In this document: in pieces, positions 1 through 5,677 of the stretch
Layout: the number at the start of each line of letters is the position of its first letter
Position numbering within the stretch: the first letter of the stretch is position 1
Source of the DNA: a virus
IMG/VR virus record: IMGVR_UViG_3300015202_000038
Span: 1-29,532 of that record
Strand: one strand, 5' to 3'
Length of the DNA stretch: 29,532 nt
The notes under the pieces: model-generated
Database searches by the model: none
The model's input: the letters and a program-made list of their open reading frames with translations, nothing else
What the model was told of the DNA's origin: nothing
Program-made: the position numbers and the translations under genes

Positions 1-381
1 TTGCTCGGCAGTCATCCGATCCAGATACCGCCAGAACGCCAGTACAGTTTGCGCTTGATCGCCAAGCACGCGCTCGGGATGGGTCAACACAATCGCGGGT
101 GCGCCGTCCGCATTGTCATTCACCACACGCAACAAGATCGCGTGCGCCCGGCTGATGTTCAGCAGTTCGGCGGTGGCTGTGTCGGCTTCTGCCTGTTTGG
201 CAAGCATAAGCCGGTTTGCGCTCCACCCGCCGATTAGGTGCAGCACCTGCCCCTGCGCGCACATGCAACCGATGTTGCTGGGGTCTTTGTTGTAGGCGGC
301 TTTGTCGATCAGTTTGCCCTTGTATGGGCGGCCCTTGTCTGTCGACCAGCGGGTGAGAATTGGGGTGAGGTCGGGGTTCAT
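1..381 (-). CDS. hypothetical phage protein, C-terminus beyond window
   Basis: The reading frame starts at ATG (complement of 379-381) and stays open for 127 codons to the left window edge, so the C-terminus is missing. An AAGGACG ribosome site lies just upstream of the ATG. I do not recognise the family. The visible part has a basic N-terminal stretch (STDKGRPYKGK), a segment with two cysteines close together (GCMCAQGQ) and helices rich in Ala and Leu. It is the last minus-strand gene in the window and is served by the triple -10 promoter at 428-465. Long good-quality coding on the minus strand and a matching promoter make it real. No function can be assigned. Confidence 0.75.
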   Translation of the reverse strand, partial: MNPDLTPILTRWSTDKGRPYKGKLIDKAAYNKDPSNIGCMCAQGQVLHLIGGWSANRLMLAKQAEADTATAELLNISRAHAILLRVVNDNADGAPAIVLTHPERVLGDQAQTVLAFWRYLDRMTAEQ

Positions 382-427
382 TGGCTCGTCCTTCGCAAGG
401 CTCGTTGTTGGTGGGTGGGGCTGAATG

Positions 428-465
428 ATTATATGAGATTATACGAGATTATACGATGATCGCAA
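428..465 (-). promoter_or_regulatory. promoter with three tandem TATAAT boxes
   Basis: On the minus strand TATAAT occurs three times at exact 10-bp steps (428-433, 438-443, 448-453), inside tandem copies of GAGATTATAC. A TTGCGA -35 at 460-465 is 16 bp from the middle box, the same spacing as other promoters of this region. It should drive the gene at 1-381 after a leader of about 45 nt. Confidence 0.65.
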
Positions 466-582
466 CTGCTTTAATCCCCTTCTCTGTTGTCCTGGTATTA
501 CGTGATGCTTAAAACCTAAAAAATAAGACTGTGGGGCTGGTGCGGTAAAACGCGTAAAAAATCCGATTCTTATGACGGGCGG

Positions 583-960
583 TCACGTTAACAATTGATG
601 ATGCGTGCATATTTGCATCGCATCATCATTTGTTCATCGCGTCATGCGTCGTTCGTTGCGTTCGCGTCGTTCGATTGCGTGACGCGTTTTGCATCGCGTT
701 TTGCGCGCAATGCGTTCGTGCGTTCATTTTTCGCGTGATCGTTCGCATCGATCAATCGTTGTGCATATACGCGATCAAATGCGCAACGCAACGCATCATA
801 TTCGTTTTGATTGCGCGCAACATGCGACGTGTTTTTGATGTGTTGCGTCGTTTCGATTGCGTTCGCGTTCGCGCGTATTTTTGCGCGTATTTTTTTGTCG
901 TTGTCATCAACGATCGTTTTTTCGTTCATCGCGTCGTTGATGATCGTTTTCAACACGATT
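583..960. other. 378-nt block lacking GG, CC, AG and CT
   Basis: From 583 to 960 not one GG, CC, AG or CT dinucleotide is present, so every C is followed by a purine and every G is preceded by a pyrimidine, on both strands. CG, GC, TG/CA, TC/GA and AT-type steps dominate, giving recurring words such as GCGTTCG and CGATCA. The bias begins right after GGGCGG at 576-582 and ends at GG 961-962. It covers the C-terminal part of the minus-strand gene 642-1019 and about 60 nt downstream of it. Confidence 0.9.
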
Positions 961-1019
961 GGAAAAACGCGCGATTCAATGATTGCCTGATTGCGCGTTG
1001 TTTTGGTTGATTGCGTCAT
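642..1019 (-). CDS. low-complexity Asn/Ala/Arg/Lys-rich protein
   Basis: This 125-residue reading frame starts at an ATG preceded by AAGGA about 10 nt upstream. A more upstream in-frame TTG exists, but it lies before the expected leader hairpin. The product is almost without Gly, Pro and Trp and is dominated by Ala, Asn, Asp, Arg, Lys, Thr and Ile, with a predicted helical and highly charged character (for example DDNDKKIRAKIRANANA). That amino-acid choice follows from the absence of GG, CC, AG and CT in the DNA. It has the same promoter, 5' hairpin and ribosome-site layout as neighbouring genes, which argues for expression. No family is recognised. A nucleic-acid-binding or purely DNA-level role is conceivable. 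Confidence 0.55.
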   Translation of the reverse strand: MTQSTKTTRNQAIIESRVFPIVLKTIINDAMNEKTIVDDNDKKIRAKIRANANAIETTQHIKNTSHVARNQNEYDALRCAFDRVYAQRLIDANDHAKNERTNALRAKRDAKRVTQSNDANATNDA

Positions 1020-1037
1020 TTCATGATTTCCTTGTTT

Positions 1038-1084
1038 CATCGCGTTTTTGCGATGTTTCATATATACGCGCAATCAATTAACAA
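1038..1084 (-). promoter_or_regulatory. promoter with 5' stem-loop for gene 642-1019
   Basis: Minus-strand -35 TTGTTA (1079-1084), 16-bp spacer, -10 TATGAA (1057-1062), then stem-loop CATCGC-AAAAAC-GCGATG (1038-1055) at the expected transcript start, then the AAGGA ribosome site. This is one of about twelve copies of the same module. Confidence 0.6.
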
Positions 1085-1449
1085 AACAATAACATTTTTA
1101 CGTGATGTGCTTAACAAACAAGATTACGTTATTAACCATACTTATTAACCATACTTATTAATCATACTTATTAACCATACTTATTAACCACGTTTCAAGA
1201 TCGGCTTCGCCGCTTATATGCGAAAGGTGGCCCAACTAATCCCAACAAGGTCAGTGGATCCGCCGCAACTTGCGCGCTTGTCACTGTACCAATTTGGTTG
1301 AGCCAACTAATGGTCGTTTCTTACTAACCTCATCTCAACGCGGCTGGACCAACCATAACCACAAGTGATTAAAAAGTTTCGCCGTCATGAATCATCATCA
1401 CCGCGGGCAAAGATTTCACGCATCAAGCTACGGTGAGCATTTGTTATGG
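1085..1449. other. intergenic region with iterons, no gene seen
   Basis: About 365 nt with no convincing reading frame. It holds the AT-rich segment 1085-1130, the 13-bp iterons (1131-1195), a small CGGC-TTC-GCCG hairpin (1202-1212) and an AACTAATGGTC motif (1305-1315) that recurs at 2156 and 2884. A TTACGTGATG word at 1098 is also found at 498. Confidence 0.5.
1131..1195. repeat. five tandem 13-bp iterons
   Basis: The unit ATTAACCATACTT is repeated at 1131, 1144, 1157 (one change, AATCAT), 1170 and 1183 (degenerate end). The array is next to an AT-rich stretch and the compositionally aberrant block. Tandem direct repeats of this kind are typical of replication origins or protein-loading sites, but nothing here proves that function. 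Confidence 0.85.
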
Positions 1450-1650
1450 TCAGTAGTCCTCATCGTAAGAGTCGCGGTCAAGCTGATGTTCGCGGCGTTT
1501 ACGATCAGCGGGGCTGTCAATCTGGACGCAGCAGCTTTCAGGGTAATCTTCCCCCAGTTGTTTGTAAGCTTCATCAAGCGAATCGGCCTCGACGGTAACG
1601 CTGAATTCTTCATGGCATTCGCCAAGCATTACCGCGTGATAACGTACCAT
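1450..1650 (-). CDS. small conserved-type phage protein (66 aa)
   Basis: The 66-residue product begins MVRYHAVMLGECHEEF and ends in an acidic tail (DSYDEDY). The central part (VTVEADSLDEAYKQL) resembles small phage proteins in which a beta-strand is followed by an E/D-x-SLDEAY helix, but no biochemical role is known to me. It is the last gene of a three-gene operon. Its ATG lies 2 nt beyond the stop of the upstream exported peptide gene (stop codon at 1653-1655), with a weak GGAA site. Two adjacent cysteines (ESCCVQ) and one near the N-terminus are the only notable residues. Confidence 0.75.
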   Translation of the reverse strand: MVRYHAVMLGECHEEFSVTVEADSLDEAYKQLGEDYPESCCVQIDSPADRKRREHQLDRDSYDEDY

Positions 1651-1652
1651 GA

Positions 1653-1769
1653 TCAGTGTTTCCGATGAGAAGAGTGCGAGGAACGCGAATGCGAAGAGTG
1701 GCTATGTGAGCCGCGAGCATCAGCGCAAGCAGGCAGCGCGAGCAAGATCAAGGCGAAGATCAAGCGCAT
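1653..1769 (-). CDS. small exported Ser/His-rich peptide
   Basis: A 38-codon gene missed by normal length cut-offs. Residues 1-18 form a clear Sec-type signal sequence: a basic start (MR), a hydrophobic core (LIFALILLALPA) and a small-residue cleavage region followed by CADARG. The remaining 20 residues are almost entirely Ser, His, Arg and Lys in an alternating S-H pattern, suggesting a metal-binding or surface-associated peptide. A cysteine at the end of the hydrophobic core could alternatively make it a lipoprotein, although no canonical lipobox is present. Its ATG overlaps the stop of the upstream gene and its stop is almost joined to the next ATG, as expected for translational coupling. 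Confidence 0.6.
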   Translation of the reverse strand: MRLIFALILLALPACADARGSHSHSSHSRSSHSSHRKH

Positions 1770-1906
1770 GAGCGAAGCTTCTTCGAAGGCGTCAGGCGAC
1801 GGACGTGGGCGTTGTAAACCTTGCGGCGTTCGGACAGCGTGTATTGAGCAAGCTGTTCAAGTCGATCAGAAATGGTTTCGGGGTCAGGGATCATCGGGTT
1901 GGACAT
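1760..1906 (-). CDS. hypothetical small protein (48 aa)
   Basis: First gene of the three-gene operon 1906 to 1450. ATG at 1904-1906 is preceded by GAGGA at 8 nt, and by the promoter and stem-loop at 1923-1972. The product starts MSNPMIPDPETISDRL and continues as a basic amphipathic helix (RRKVYNAHVRRL). There are no recognised motifs. The choice of frame rests on the promoter, ribosome site and overlap with the following gene rather than on homology. Confidence 0.55.
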   Translation of the reverse strand: MSNPMIPDPETISDRLEQLAQYTLSERRKVYNAHVRRLTPSKKLRSCA

Positions 1907-1922
1907 TGCGGCATTCCTCGTT

Positions 1923-1972
1923 ATTGCGTCGTTGCAATACGATCAACATAACGTAAAAACATTGTGGTTCAA
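1923..1972 (-). promoter_or_regulatory. promoter with 5' stem-loop for genes 1906-1450
   Basis: -35 TTGAAC (1967-1972), 16-bp spacer, -10 TATGTT (1945-1950), stem-loop ATTGC-AACGAC-GCAAT (1923-1938), then GAGGA. The spacer length and loop sequence match the other modules. Confidence 0.65.
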
Positions 1973-2164
1973 CTTATTTATACTGTCACAAACTTAACTT
2001 TTAAGAGATCCGCCATTTGGCTTGGCAAAACTTGTAGTTGACCCAAATACCCGGACCGGCCAAGTATACGTGGATGGGCCAGCCATAAGATTGATGCCAC
2101 AATTGCCCACAGAGGTTATCCGGGGGGCAATCGCGTCGGCCAAATTGTCGAGGTTAACTAATGA

Positions 2165-2368
2165 TCAGGCTTCCCGATAAACAACGTGGCACGGCTCGAT
2201 GTAAATGATCAAGTCATGCTTGACAAACGCAACGTAGAAACGCCGGTCGTCAGCCGGAGATGTGTCATCAACAAAATATTGCGGGATAAGGCCATCTTGT
2301 TCGTGTTCATCGGCCATATCGTCATAATGATCAATGGCCAAAATCCAATTCAATGGGATAGCTTGCAT
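2165..2368 (-). CDS. hypothetical small protein (67 aa)
   Basis: The start is taken at the ATG preceded by AGGA at 8 nt (MQAIPLNWILAIDHYDD). Longer in-frame extensions would run into the promoter. The product is acidic in the first half (DDMADEHEQDG) and beta-like in the second (RRFYVAFVKHDLIIYIEPC). A stretch TSPADD is also seen in the neighbouring gene 2446-2646 (TSPADRD) and in 1450-1650 (DSPADRK), so these three monocistronic or short-operon products may be distant relatives. Function unknown. Confidence 0.65.
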   Translation of the reverse strand: MQAIPLNWILAIDHYDDMADEHEQDGLIPQYFVDDTSPADDRRFYVAFVKHDLIIYIEPCHVVYREA

Positions 2369-2384
2369 GTCAGAGATCCTCGTT

Positions 2385-2431
2385 GTGCGTCGTTGCACAT
2401 ACAATTATAACGCATTTACATTATAGTTCAA
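2385..2431 (-). promoter_or_regulatory. strong promoter with 5' stem-loop for gene 2165-2368
   Basis: -35 TTGAAC (2426-2431), 16 bp, perfect -10 TATAAT (2404-2409), then stem-loop GTGC-AACGAC-GCAC (2385-2398) and AGGA. The 16-bp spacer TATAATGTAAATGCGT is identical to that of the promoter at 2659-2705. The stem changed from ATTGC/GCAAT to GTGC/GCAC with compensating bases, which supports an RNA or DNA hairpin. Confidence 0.75.
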
Positions 2432-2445
2432 CTATTCGGTCCCGC

Positions 2446-2646
2446 TCACGGCTCGATGATTTCAAAGTCTCCCCGAATGGATCCGCTCATCACGATGTAT
2501 TCGGCCGTATGTTCGACAACATTCATGGGCCCGTACGCATCGGAGAACAGCTTGACAATGGCAGAGCTAATATTGATCGTTGCATCGCGATCAGCGGGGC
2601 TCGTTGCGTCGATGTTGATCGTTACGGTGAAGCTATGGGTCTTCAT
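2446..2646 (-). CDS. hypothetical small protein (66 aa)
   Basis: The start is at the ATG with GGAG 8 nt upstream (MKTHSFTVTINIDATSPADRD). The product looks like an alpha/beta fold: an N-terminal beta-strand, the TSPADRDAT turn, a helix (SSAIVKLFSDAYG) and a C-terminal strand pair (EYIVMSGSIRGDFEII). It shares the TSPAD element with its neighbours. It is transcribed alone from the promoter at 2659-2705 and lies at the edge of the large divergent intergenic region. No function is recognised. Confidence 0.65.
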   Translation of the reverse strand: MKTHSFTVTINIDATSPADRDATINISSAIVKLFSDAYGPMNVVEHTAEYIVMSGSIRGDFEIIEP

Positions 2647-2658
2647 GTCAGTTACTCC

Positions 2659-2705
2659 ATCGCGTTGTTGATACATCATCATAACGCATTTACATTATAG
2701 TGCAA
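2659..2705 (-). promoter_or_regulatory. promoter with degenerate 5' stem-loop for gene 2446-2646
   Basis: -35 TTGCAC (2700-2705), 16 bp, -10 TATGAT (2678-2683). The leader carries a weaker version of the hairpin (ATC-AACAACGC-GAT, 2659-2672) before GGAG. The spacer is identical to that at 2410-2425. Confidence 0.65.
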
Positions 2706-3221
2706 CTTATTGGTCCCACTTAACACTGCCGTAACTACTGCTGGCAGGTCCACCACTACTGCTGGCTTGGCTTGTCTAACACAGCTGCTGCAGATTTATG
2801 TTATACCATAACGTATATTACTGAGACCTTACAAGCCTGGCCCATCCACTACTCACCCCAAACTGTGCCAAAAATACAAGCTTGACTAATGGTCAGGTAT
2901 TAACGTGAGACTTAGGTTTTTACGTCAGGCTTTTTGAGGCTGTCTGTGAGTCTGGCCGGCTGGCCCTACAGAGGCTTTCAAAAGCTATTCCCAAACTTAT
3001 AAGGCCCATTTGAACAAGGTCAGACGTCGTGTTACGCACGCGGAGCAAACATAACAGGCATCTAATATACTATTTTATACAATATCCCGTACCATATTGA
3101 CGGATATGCTATCTTCACCCTGTGTCCATCAATATGGTAGTACATATTGTATGAAATACCATATTAGACGCCTATGTTTGTTGATCGTGACGACCAAAAT
3201 TCCGTCATTATAGCAGTGCTA
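2706..3221. other. divergent regulatory region, no gene seen
   Basis: About 515 nt between minus-strand gene 2446-2646 and plus-strand gene 3271. It includes a short direct repeat ACTACTGCTGGC (near 2736 and 2756), a GACTAATGGTC motif at 2884 and the large inverted repeat 3047-3180. No reading frame has convincing coding character. Confidence 0.5.
3047..3180. repeat. large imperfect inverted repeat (arms about 56-58 nt)
   Basis: The left arm 3047-3104 and right arm 3125-3180 are reverse complements apart from scattered mismatches and a 3-nt insertion in the left arm, with a 20-nt loop between. Matching blocks include CCATATTGA/TCAATATGG, TACAATAT/ATATTGTA and TCTAATAT/ATATTAGA. The word TACCATATT recurs within it in both orientations. 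It lies directly upstream of the promoter of the HTH gene 3271-3909, so an operator array or a cruciform-forming site is plausible. Confidence 0.8.
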
Positions 3222-3250
3222 TTGACTAAATTGAAACAAACACTTAAAAT
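3222..3250 (+). promoter_or_regulatory. sigma70-like promoter for gene 3271
   Basis: TTGACT (3222-3227), 17-bp spacer, TAAAAT (3245-3250). The AAAGGA ribosome site and ATG 3271 follow. It carries no leader stem-loop, unlike the minus-strand operons. Confidence 0.65.
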
Positions 3251-3270
3251 AGCCTAGAAAGGACCATCCT

Positions 3271-3909
3271 ATGCCAAGAAAAAGACTATACATTCCTCAT
3301 CCCAAGAAACAGAAGATCTACATCAAAATATCCCCGAACAAGCGGACCCGTGTTTTGACCCACGAGCGCTTTACCACACTCGCGAGGATCCAGTTCTCAT
3401 TGGAGGCCGATGAGTTCAAGGAGCTATTAGAGATCTACATGCGAGCGATGAACGGCAACTACAGTCAAGCATCGAGGCTATTGGGAGTCAGCAGATCTAC
3501 ACTAATCCGCTGGCGTGATGACGATCACATACCTCCACAAGGCCAATGGTACTGGCCGATTGTTATGGCCGAGGTCACAAAGACCATACTCGGTGAATGG
3601 CGCAAGCTCAGTTCTACAAAGATGCAGGATCTTCGGCAAGACATTGTTAGAGACCTCAACAAGACATTAAGGCTATATCAAGGCCAGACCAATGACTATG
3701 ATCCCGGGACTGACAATCCCAAGACTTATCTCCTGAGCCTGTTTCGGCGATATGATGAGATAAGCACAGCTCATATTGAACGTGAAGGGAAGTTCTCGAA
3801 ACGAACGATCAGCAATGCAGCAAAGGAACTTGGTCTACAACGCCGCACTGAAGGCTTCGGGCCCGATAAAGAAACGCTATACTCACTTCCGGAGGACCCG
3901 CTAGCATGA
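3271..3909 (+). CDS. helix-turn-helix DNA-binding protein
   Basis: 212 residues, start supported by AAAGGA 7 nt upstream. The N-terminus is strongly basic (PRKRLYIPHPKKQK). Residues 61-82 (NGNYSQASRLLGVSRSTLIRWR) form a textbook HTH of the Fis/Sigma54-activator or homeodomain-like type. The C-terminal part (FSKRTISNAAKELGLQ) looks like a second HTH, so the protein may bind two half-sites. It is preceded by the giant inverted repeat and its own promoter, which fits an autoregulator or an early switch or replication protein. It forms a two-gene operon with 3906-4193 through an ATGA overlap. It is one of the very few plus-strand genes in the left arm. Confidence 0.75.
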   Translation: MPRKRLYIPHPKKQKIYIKISPNKRTRVLTHERFTTLARIQFSLEADEFKELLEIYMRAMNGNYSQASRLLGVSRSTLIRWRDDDHIPPQGQWYWPIVMAEVTKTILGEWRKLSSTKMQDLRQDIVRDLNKTLRLYQGQTNDYDPGTDNPKTYLLSLFRRYDEISTAHIEREGKFSKRTISNAAKELGLQRRTEGFGPDKETLYSLPEDPLA

Positions 3910-4193
3910 ACAAGAAGACAAGCATTGGCTACAAACGTCAGCCGAAGCGTACGGTCATTTATAGGCCGTGTAGGTCTTACAAGCCCGACGCGGATAAGTT
4001 GAAGCAAGAGTTTGACCTATATGATGAGCCAATAAGCTTAACTAACCTTTACGCCTTGTATGACAACTACTCACACTTGATCAAAGCCGCTCGGTGCTTT
4101 CGCATCAAGCAAACATACCTCGACGGCGAATATTATTGGCAACTTGACCTTGAGCGTAAACCATTCAGCTTCAAGTCAATCGGCGAGCTTTGA
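3906..4193 (+). CDS. hypothetical basic protein (95 aa)
   Basis: Starts in an ATGA overlap with the stop of the HTH gene, so it is probably translationally coupled. The first 30 residues are rich in Lys and Arg (KRQPKRTVIYRPCRSYK). Residues 42-80 (SLTNLYALYDNYSHLIKAARCFRIKQ) resemble an HTH-like helix pair of the type found in the upstream gene (N-Y-S-x-A-x-x-L/F), suggesting a related but diverged DNA-binding domain. Its stop codon overlaps the 3' end of the convergent gene 4176-4475 by 18 nt. Confidence 0.65.
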   Translation: MNKKTSIGYKRQPKRTVIYRPCRSYKPDADKLKQEFDLYDEPISLTNLYALYDNYSHLIKAARCFRIKQTYLDGEYYWQLDLERKPFSFKSIGEL

Positions 4194-4475
4194 TCGCACC
4201 CACGCCAGCCGCAGCAGGTTAAGGTTCATGGTGTCTTCATCAGCTTCTTTTATATATACATCTTTTCCGCCGAAGGGATAACTCTCATCAAGACCGTCAG
4301 CTCTGAACATCTCAATCAAGTCATCATAGAGATCATCCTCATCAATACCCGCCTCTCGAGCATAGACGTCTAGGTTATAGCATAAGCCGAGTCCCGGGTC
4401 ATAACCACCATCTGTGGGTTTGCCTGTTTTGGCCCAATTAAGCCAATGAGCAAGAAAGCCGGGAACCTCGGTCAT
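4176..4475 (-). CDS. conserved-type small phage protein with YPFG motif (99 aa)
   Basis: Start at ATG 4475 with GGAGGT close upstream. The pattern is a short helix (FLAHWLNWAKTGKPTDGG), a GLCYNL segment, YPFGG near residue 68, then N-LLRLAWVR near the end. It resembles a widespread group of small phage and plasmid proteins with G-x-C-x-N-L, YPFG and RLAWV elements whose function is unknown. It is transcribed alone from the promoter at 4487-4536. Its 3' end overlaps the convergent plus-strand gene. Confidence 0.75.
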   Translation of the reverse strand: MTEVPGFLAHWLNWAKTGKPTDGGYDPGLGLCYNLDVYAREAGIDEDDLYDDLIEMFRADGLDESYPFGGKDVYIKEADEDTMNLNLLRLAWVRSKLAD

Positions 4476-4486
4476 TTTATACCTCC

Positions 4487-4536
4487 ATTGCGTTGTTGCA
4501 ATAAATTATTATATGATGCGCGGACCTCCAGTAAAA
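4487..4536 (-). promoter_or_regulatory. promoter with 5' stem-loop for gene 4176-4475
   Basis: -10 TATAAT (4508-4513), possible weak -35 TTTTAC (4531-4536, 17 bp), stem-loop ATTGC-AACAAC-GCAAT (4487-4502), then GGAGGT. A GCATCA word sits just before the -10, as in related promoters. Confidence 0.65.
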
Positions 4537-4537
4537 C

Positions 4538-4933
4538 TTATGATTTCTGTGAAAGGCGCCAGTTGGCATAAAAGATATCATGGCGTTGCTTATAAAGCTG
4601 ATGTTGACGGTCAAACTGAACATCGCCGGGTTTAACATCATACACTGCGGTCAGCCAATTGTTGACCGCCTGCTCAGCCTGCATCCACCACAGGCCGAAG
4701 AAGTGAGCAGCGAGCGAGTCCTCGCGCACAACAGCCGGCACGAAGCGACTGTTCTCTCTTAAACCGAGTGCTACTAGCAATGAGCCATCAGTCAGTAATT
4801 GAAGGCCTGTGGTCACTGAGTGGTAGTCATACAACAGCCAGCCCTGCCACTCGCGAAGGTTATCCGCAGCAATACTACCGCAGGCTATGTTGTGGGCGTG
4901 AAGGTAAGCCTGAACTTCAGCGTGGTCAAACAT
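4538..4933 (-). CDS. hypothetical protein (131 aa)
   Basis: The start is set at the ATG encoding MFDHAEVQAYL, which overlaps the end of the upstream gene and has AGG a few bases before it. The product is a mixed alpha/beta protein with a tryptophan- and tyrosine-rich middle (REWQGWLLYDYHS) and an FFGLWWMQAEQAVNNW helix. A C-terminal basic segment (DRQHQLYKQRHD) follows. No family recognised. It is the second gene of a two-gene operon from the promoter at 5090-5151. Confidence 0.65.
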   Translation of the reverse strand: MFDHAEVQAYLHAHNIACGSIAADNLREWQGWLLYDYHSVTTGLQLLTDGSLLVALGLRENSRFVPAVVREDSLAAHFFGLWWMQAEQAVNNWLTAVYDVKPGDVQFDRQHQLYKQRHDIFYANWRLSQKS

Positions 4934-5075
4934 GCCGTGCCTCAACAATTTCAATGGCTCTCGCGCCCACAGTGATGTAAAGGCCGTTAAGCATCTTCAT
5001 CAAGCCGGGCATGTCAGGAAGGGTGATCAGCTTTTCATCGCCGTTAAGGTGAATAATGCGAAGGGTTATCATCAT
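4926..5075 (-). CDS. hypothetical small protein (49 aa)
   Basis: First gene behind the promoter module at 5090-5151. The start is placed at the ATG 8 nt after AAGGA (MMITLRIIHLNGDEKL). An ATG 6 nt further upstream is too close to the ribosome site. The product reads as a beta-strand (ITLRIIHLNG), a turn, and a Met-rich helix (PDMPGLMKMLNGLY). Its 3' end overlaps the start of 4538-4933 by 8 nt, which supports coupling. Function unknown. Confidence 0.6.
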   Translation of the reverse strand: MMITLRIIHLNGDEKLITLPDMPGLMKMLNGLYITVGARAIEIVEARHV

Positions 5076-5089
5076 TGCCATAATCCTTT

Positions 5090-5151
5090 ATCGCGTCGTT
5101 GCGATACATTGTGTTTACGACGATGGCGGCTGATATACAACCGCCATTGTC
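5090..5151 (-). promoter_or_regulatory. promoter region: operator dyad plus 5' stem-loop
   Basis: Stem-loop ATCGC-AACGAC-GCGAT (5090-5105) before AAGGA. Upstream, an 11-bp inverted repeat GACGATGGCGG...CCGCCATTGTC (5119-5151, one mismatch) encloses a TTGTAT -35-like element. The -10 is weak (TAAACA at the expected place), suggesting dependence on an activator. Confidence 0.55.
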
Positions 5152-5161
5152 TTAAACGTGC

Positions 5162-5467
5162 TTAGTCTATCGCGATGCCGAGATTGCGCAGGGCTTCAAG
5201 CGTGAAGGTATGCTTCATAATACTCGCGCAAGTATGCCTCAAGCTAAACATCACCGCTAATTGAATAAGCTGTTGATCTTCCGGGTCGGTGCTTTCGGCT
5301 TCGATCTTGGCGTCGAGCCCTCGAATGAAGGCGAGTGCGATGCTCAAAGCGGAGTCAGTCAAGCGTTCAGCAGCTTCGGGCGTTACACCGGAAGACTTTA
5401 TTCGCTTAACCATCGAGATTACGGCGTCTTCATTGACGGCGTAATCAAATAGCTTGATCATAGCCAT
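5162..5467 (-). CDS. hypothetical helical protein (101 aa)
   Basis: Start at ATG 5467 (MAMIKLFDYAVNED), 1 nt beyond the stop of the upstream gene. Longer in-frame versions would overlap that gene entirely. It is an all-alpha protein with several amphipathic helices (AVISMVKRIKSSG, EAAERLTDSALSIALAFIRG) and an acidic linker ESTDPEDQQ. No transmembrane segment or known motif. Second gene in the operon from promoter 5626-5677. Confidence 0.65.
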   Translation of the reverse strand: MAMIKLFDYAVNEDAVISMVKRIKSSGVTPEAAERLTDSALSIALAFIRGLDAKIEAESTDPEDQQLIQLAVMFSLRHTCASIMKHTFTLEALRNLGIAID

Positions 5468-5468
5468 A

Positions 5469-5615
5469 TCAGTAACGCCGACCTTGCGGGTCAACATAGC
5501 CAAACATGCGGCGTTGATCGCGTTGCTCCTGTTCGCGGCGGCGAGACAGGTCGGTACGGCCCGAGTGAGATGGGGCGCCGAACAAGTCGCGATAAAGCTT
5601 TGAGTCATCGTTCAT
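5469..5615 (-). CDS. hypothetical small basic protein (48 aa)
   Basis: Start at the ATG encoding MNDDSKLYRDLFGAP, directly behind the GGAGAT ribosome site and the leader hairpin. The longer in-frame version would read through the promoter. The C-terminal half is strongly Arg-rich (SRRREQEQRDQRR), followed by MFGYVDPQGRRY. It could bind nucleic acid, but no family is recognised. Short coding length leaves some doubt; the full promoter-hairpin-RBS layout favours it. Confidence 0.6.
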   Translation of the reverse strand: MNDDSKLYRDLFGAPSHSGRTDLSRRREQEQRDQRRMFGYVDPQGRRY

Positions 5616-5625
5616 TTCATATCTC

Positions 5626-5677
5626 CATCGCGTTATTGCGATGAATTGACAATGCAACGATGGCGTCTGATATGCAA
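5626..5677 (-). promoter_or_regulatory. promoter with 5' stem-loop for genes 5615-5162
   Basis: -35 TTGCAT (5672-5677), 17 bp containing GCCATCGT, weak -10 CATTGT (5649-5654), perfect stem-loop CATCGC-AATAAC-GCGATG (5626-5643), then GGAGAT. A separate perfect 7-bp dyad GTTCGAT-CA-ATCGAAC lies upstream at 5716-5731. Confidence 0.6.

Noticed and set aside
630-1010. Plus-strand reading frame of 126 codons opposite the gene 642-1019
   Set aside because: It exists because the dinucleotide-restricted DNA produces few stop codons. It has no ribosome site or promoter, while the minus-strand frame has a full promoter-hairpin-RBS front end.
3061-3180. Inverted repeat considered as ends of an insertion sequence
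   Set aside because: The arms are only 20 nt apart, with no transposase and no target duplication between them.
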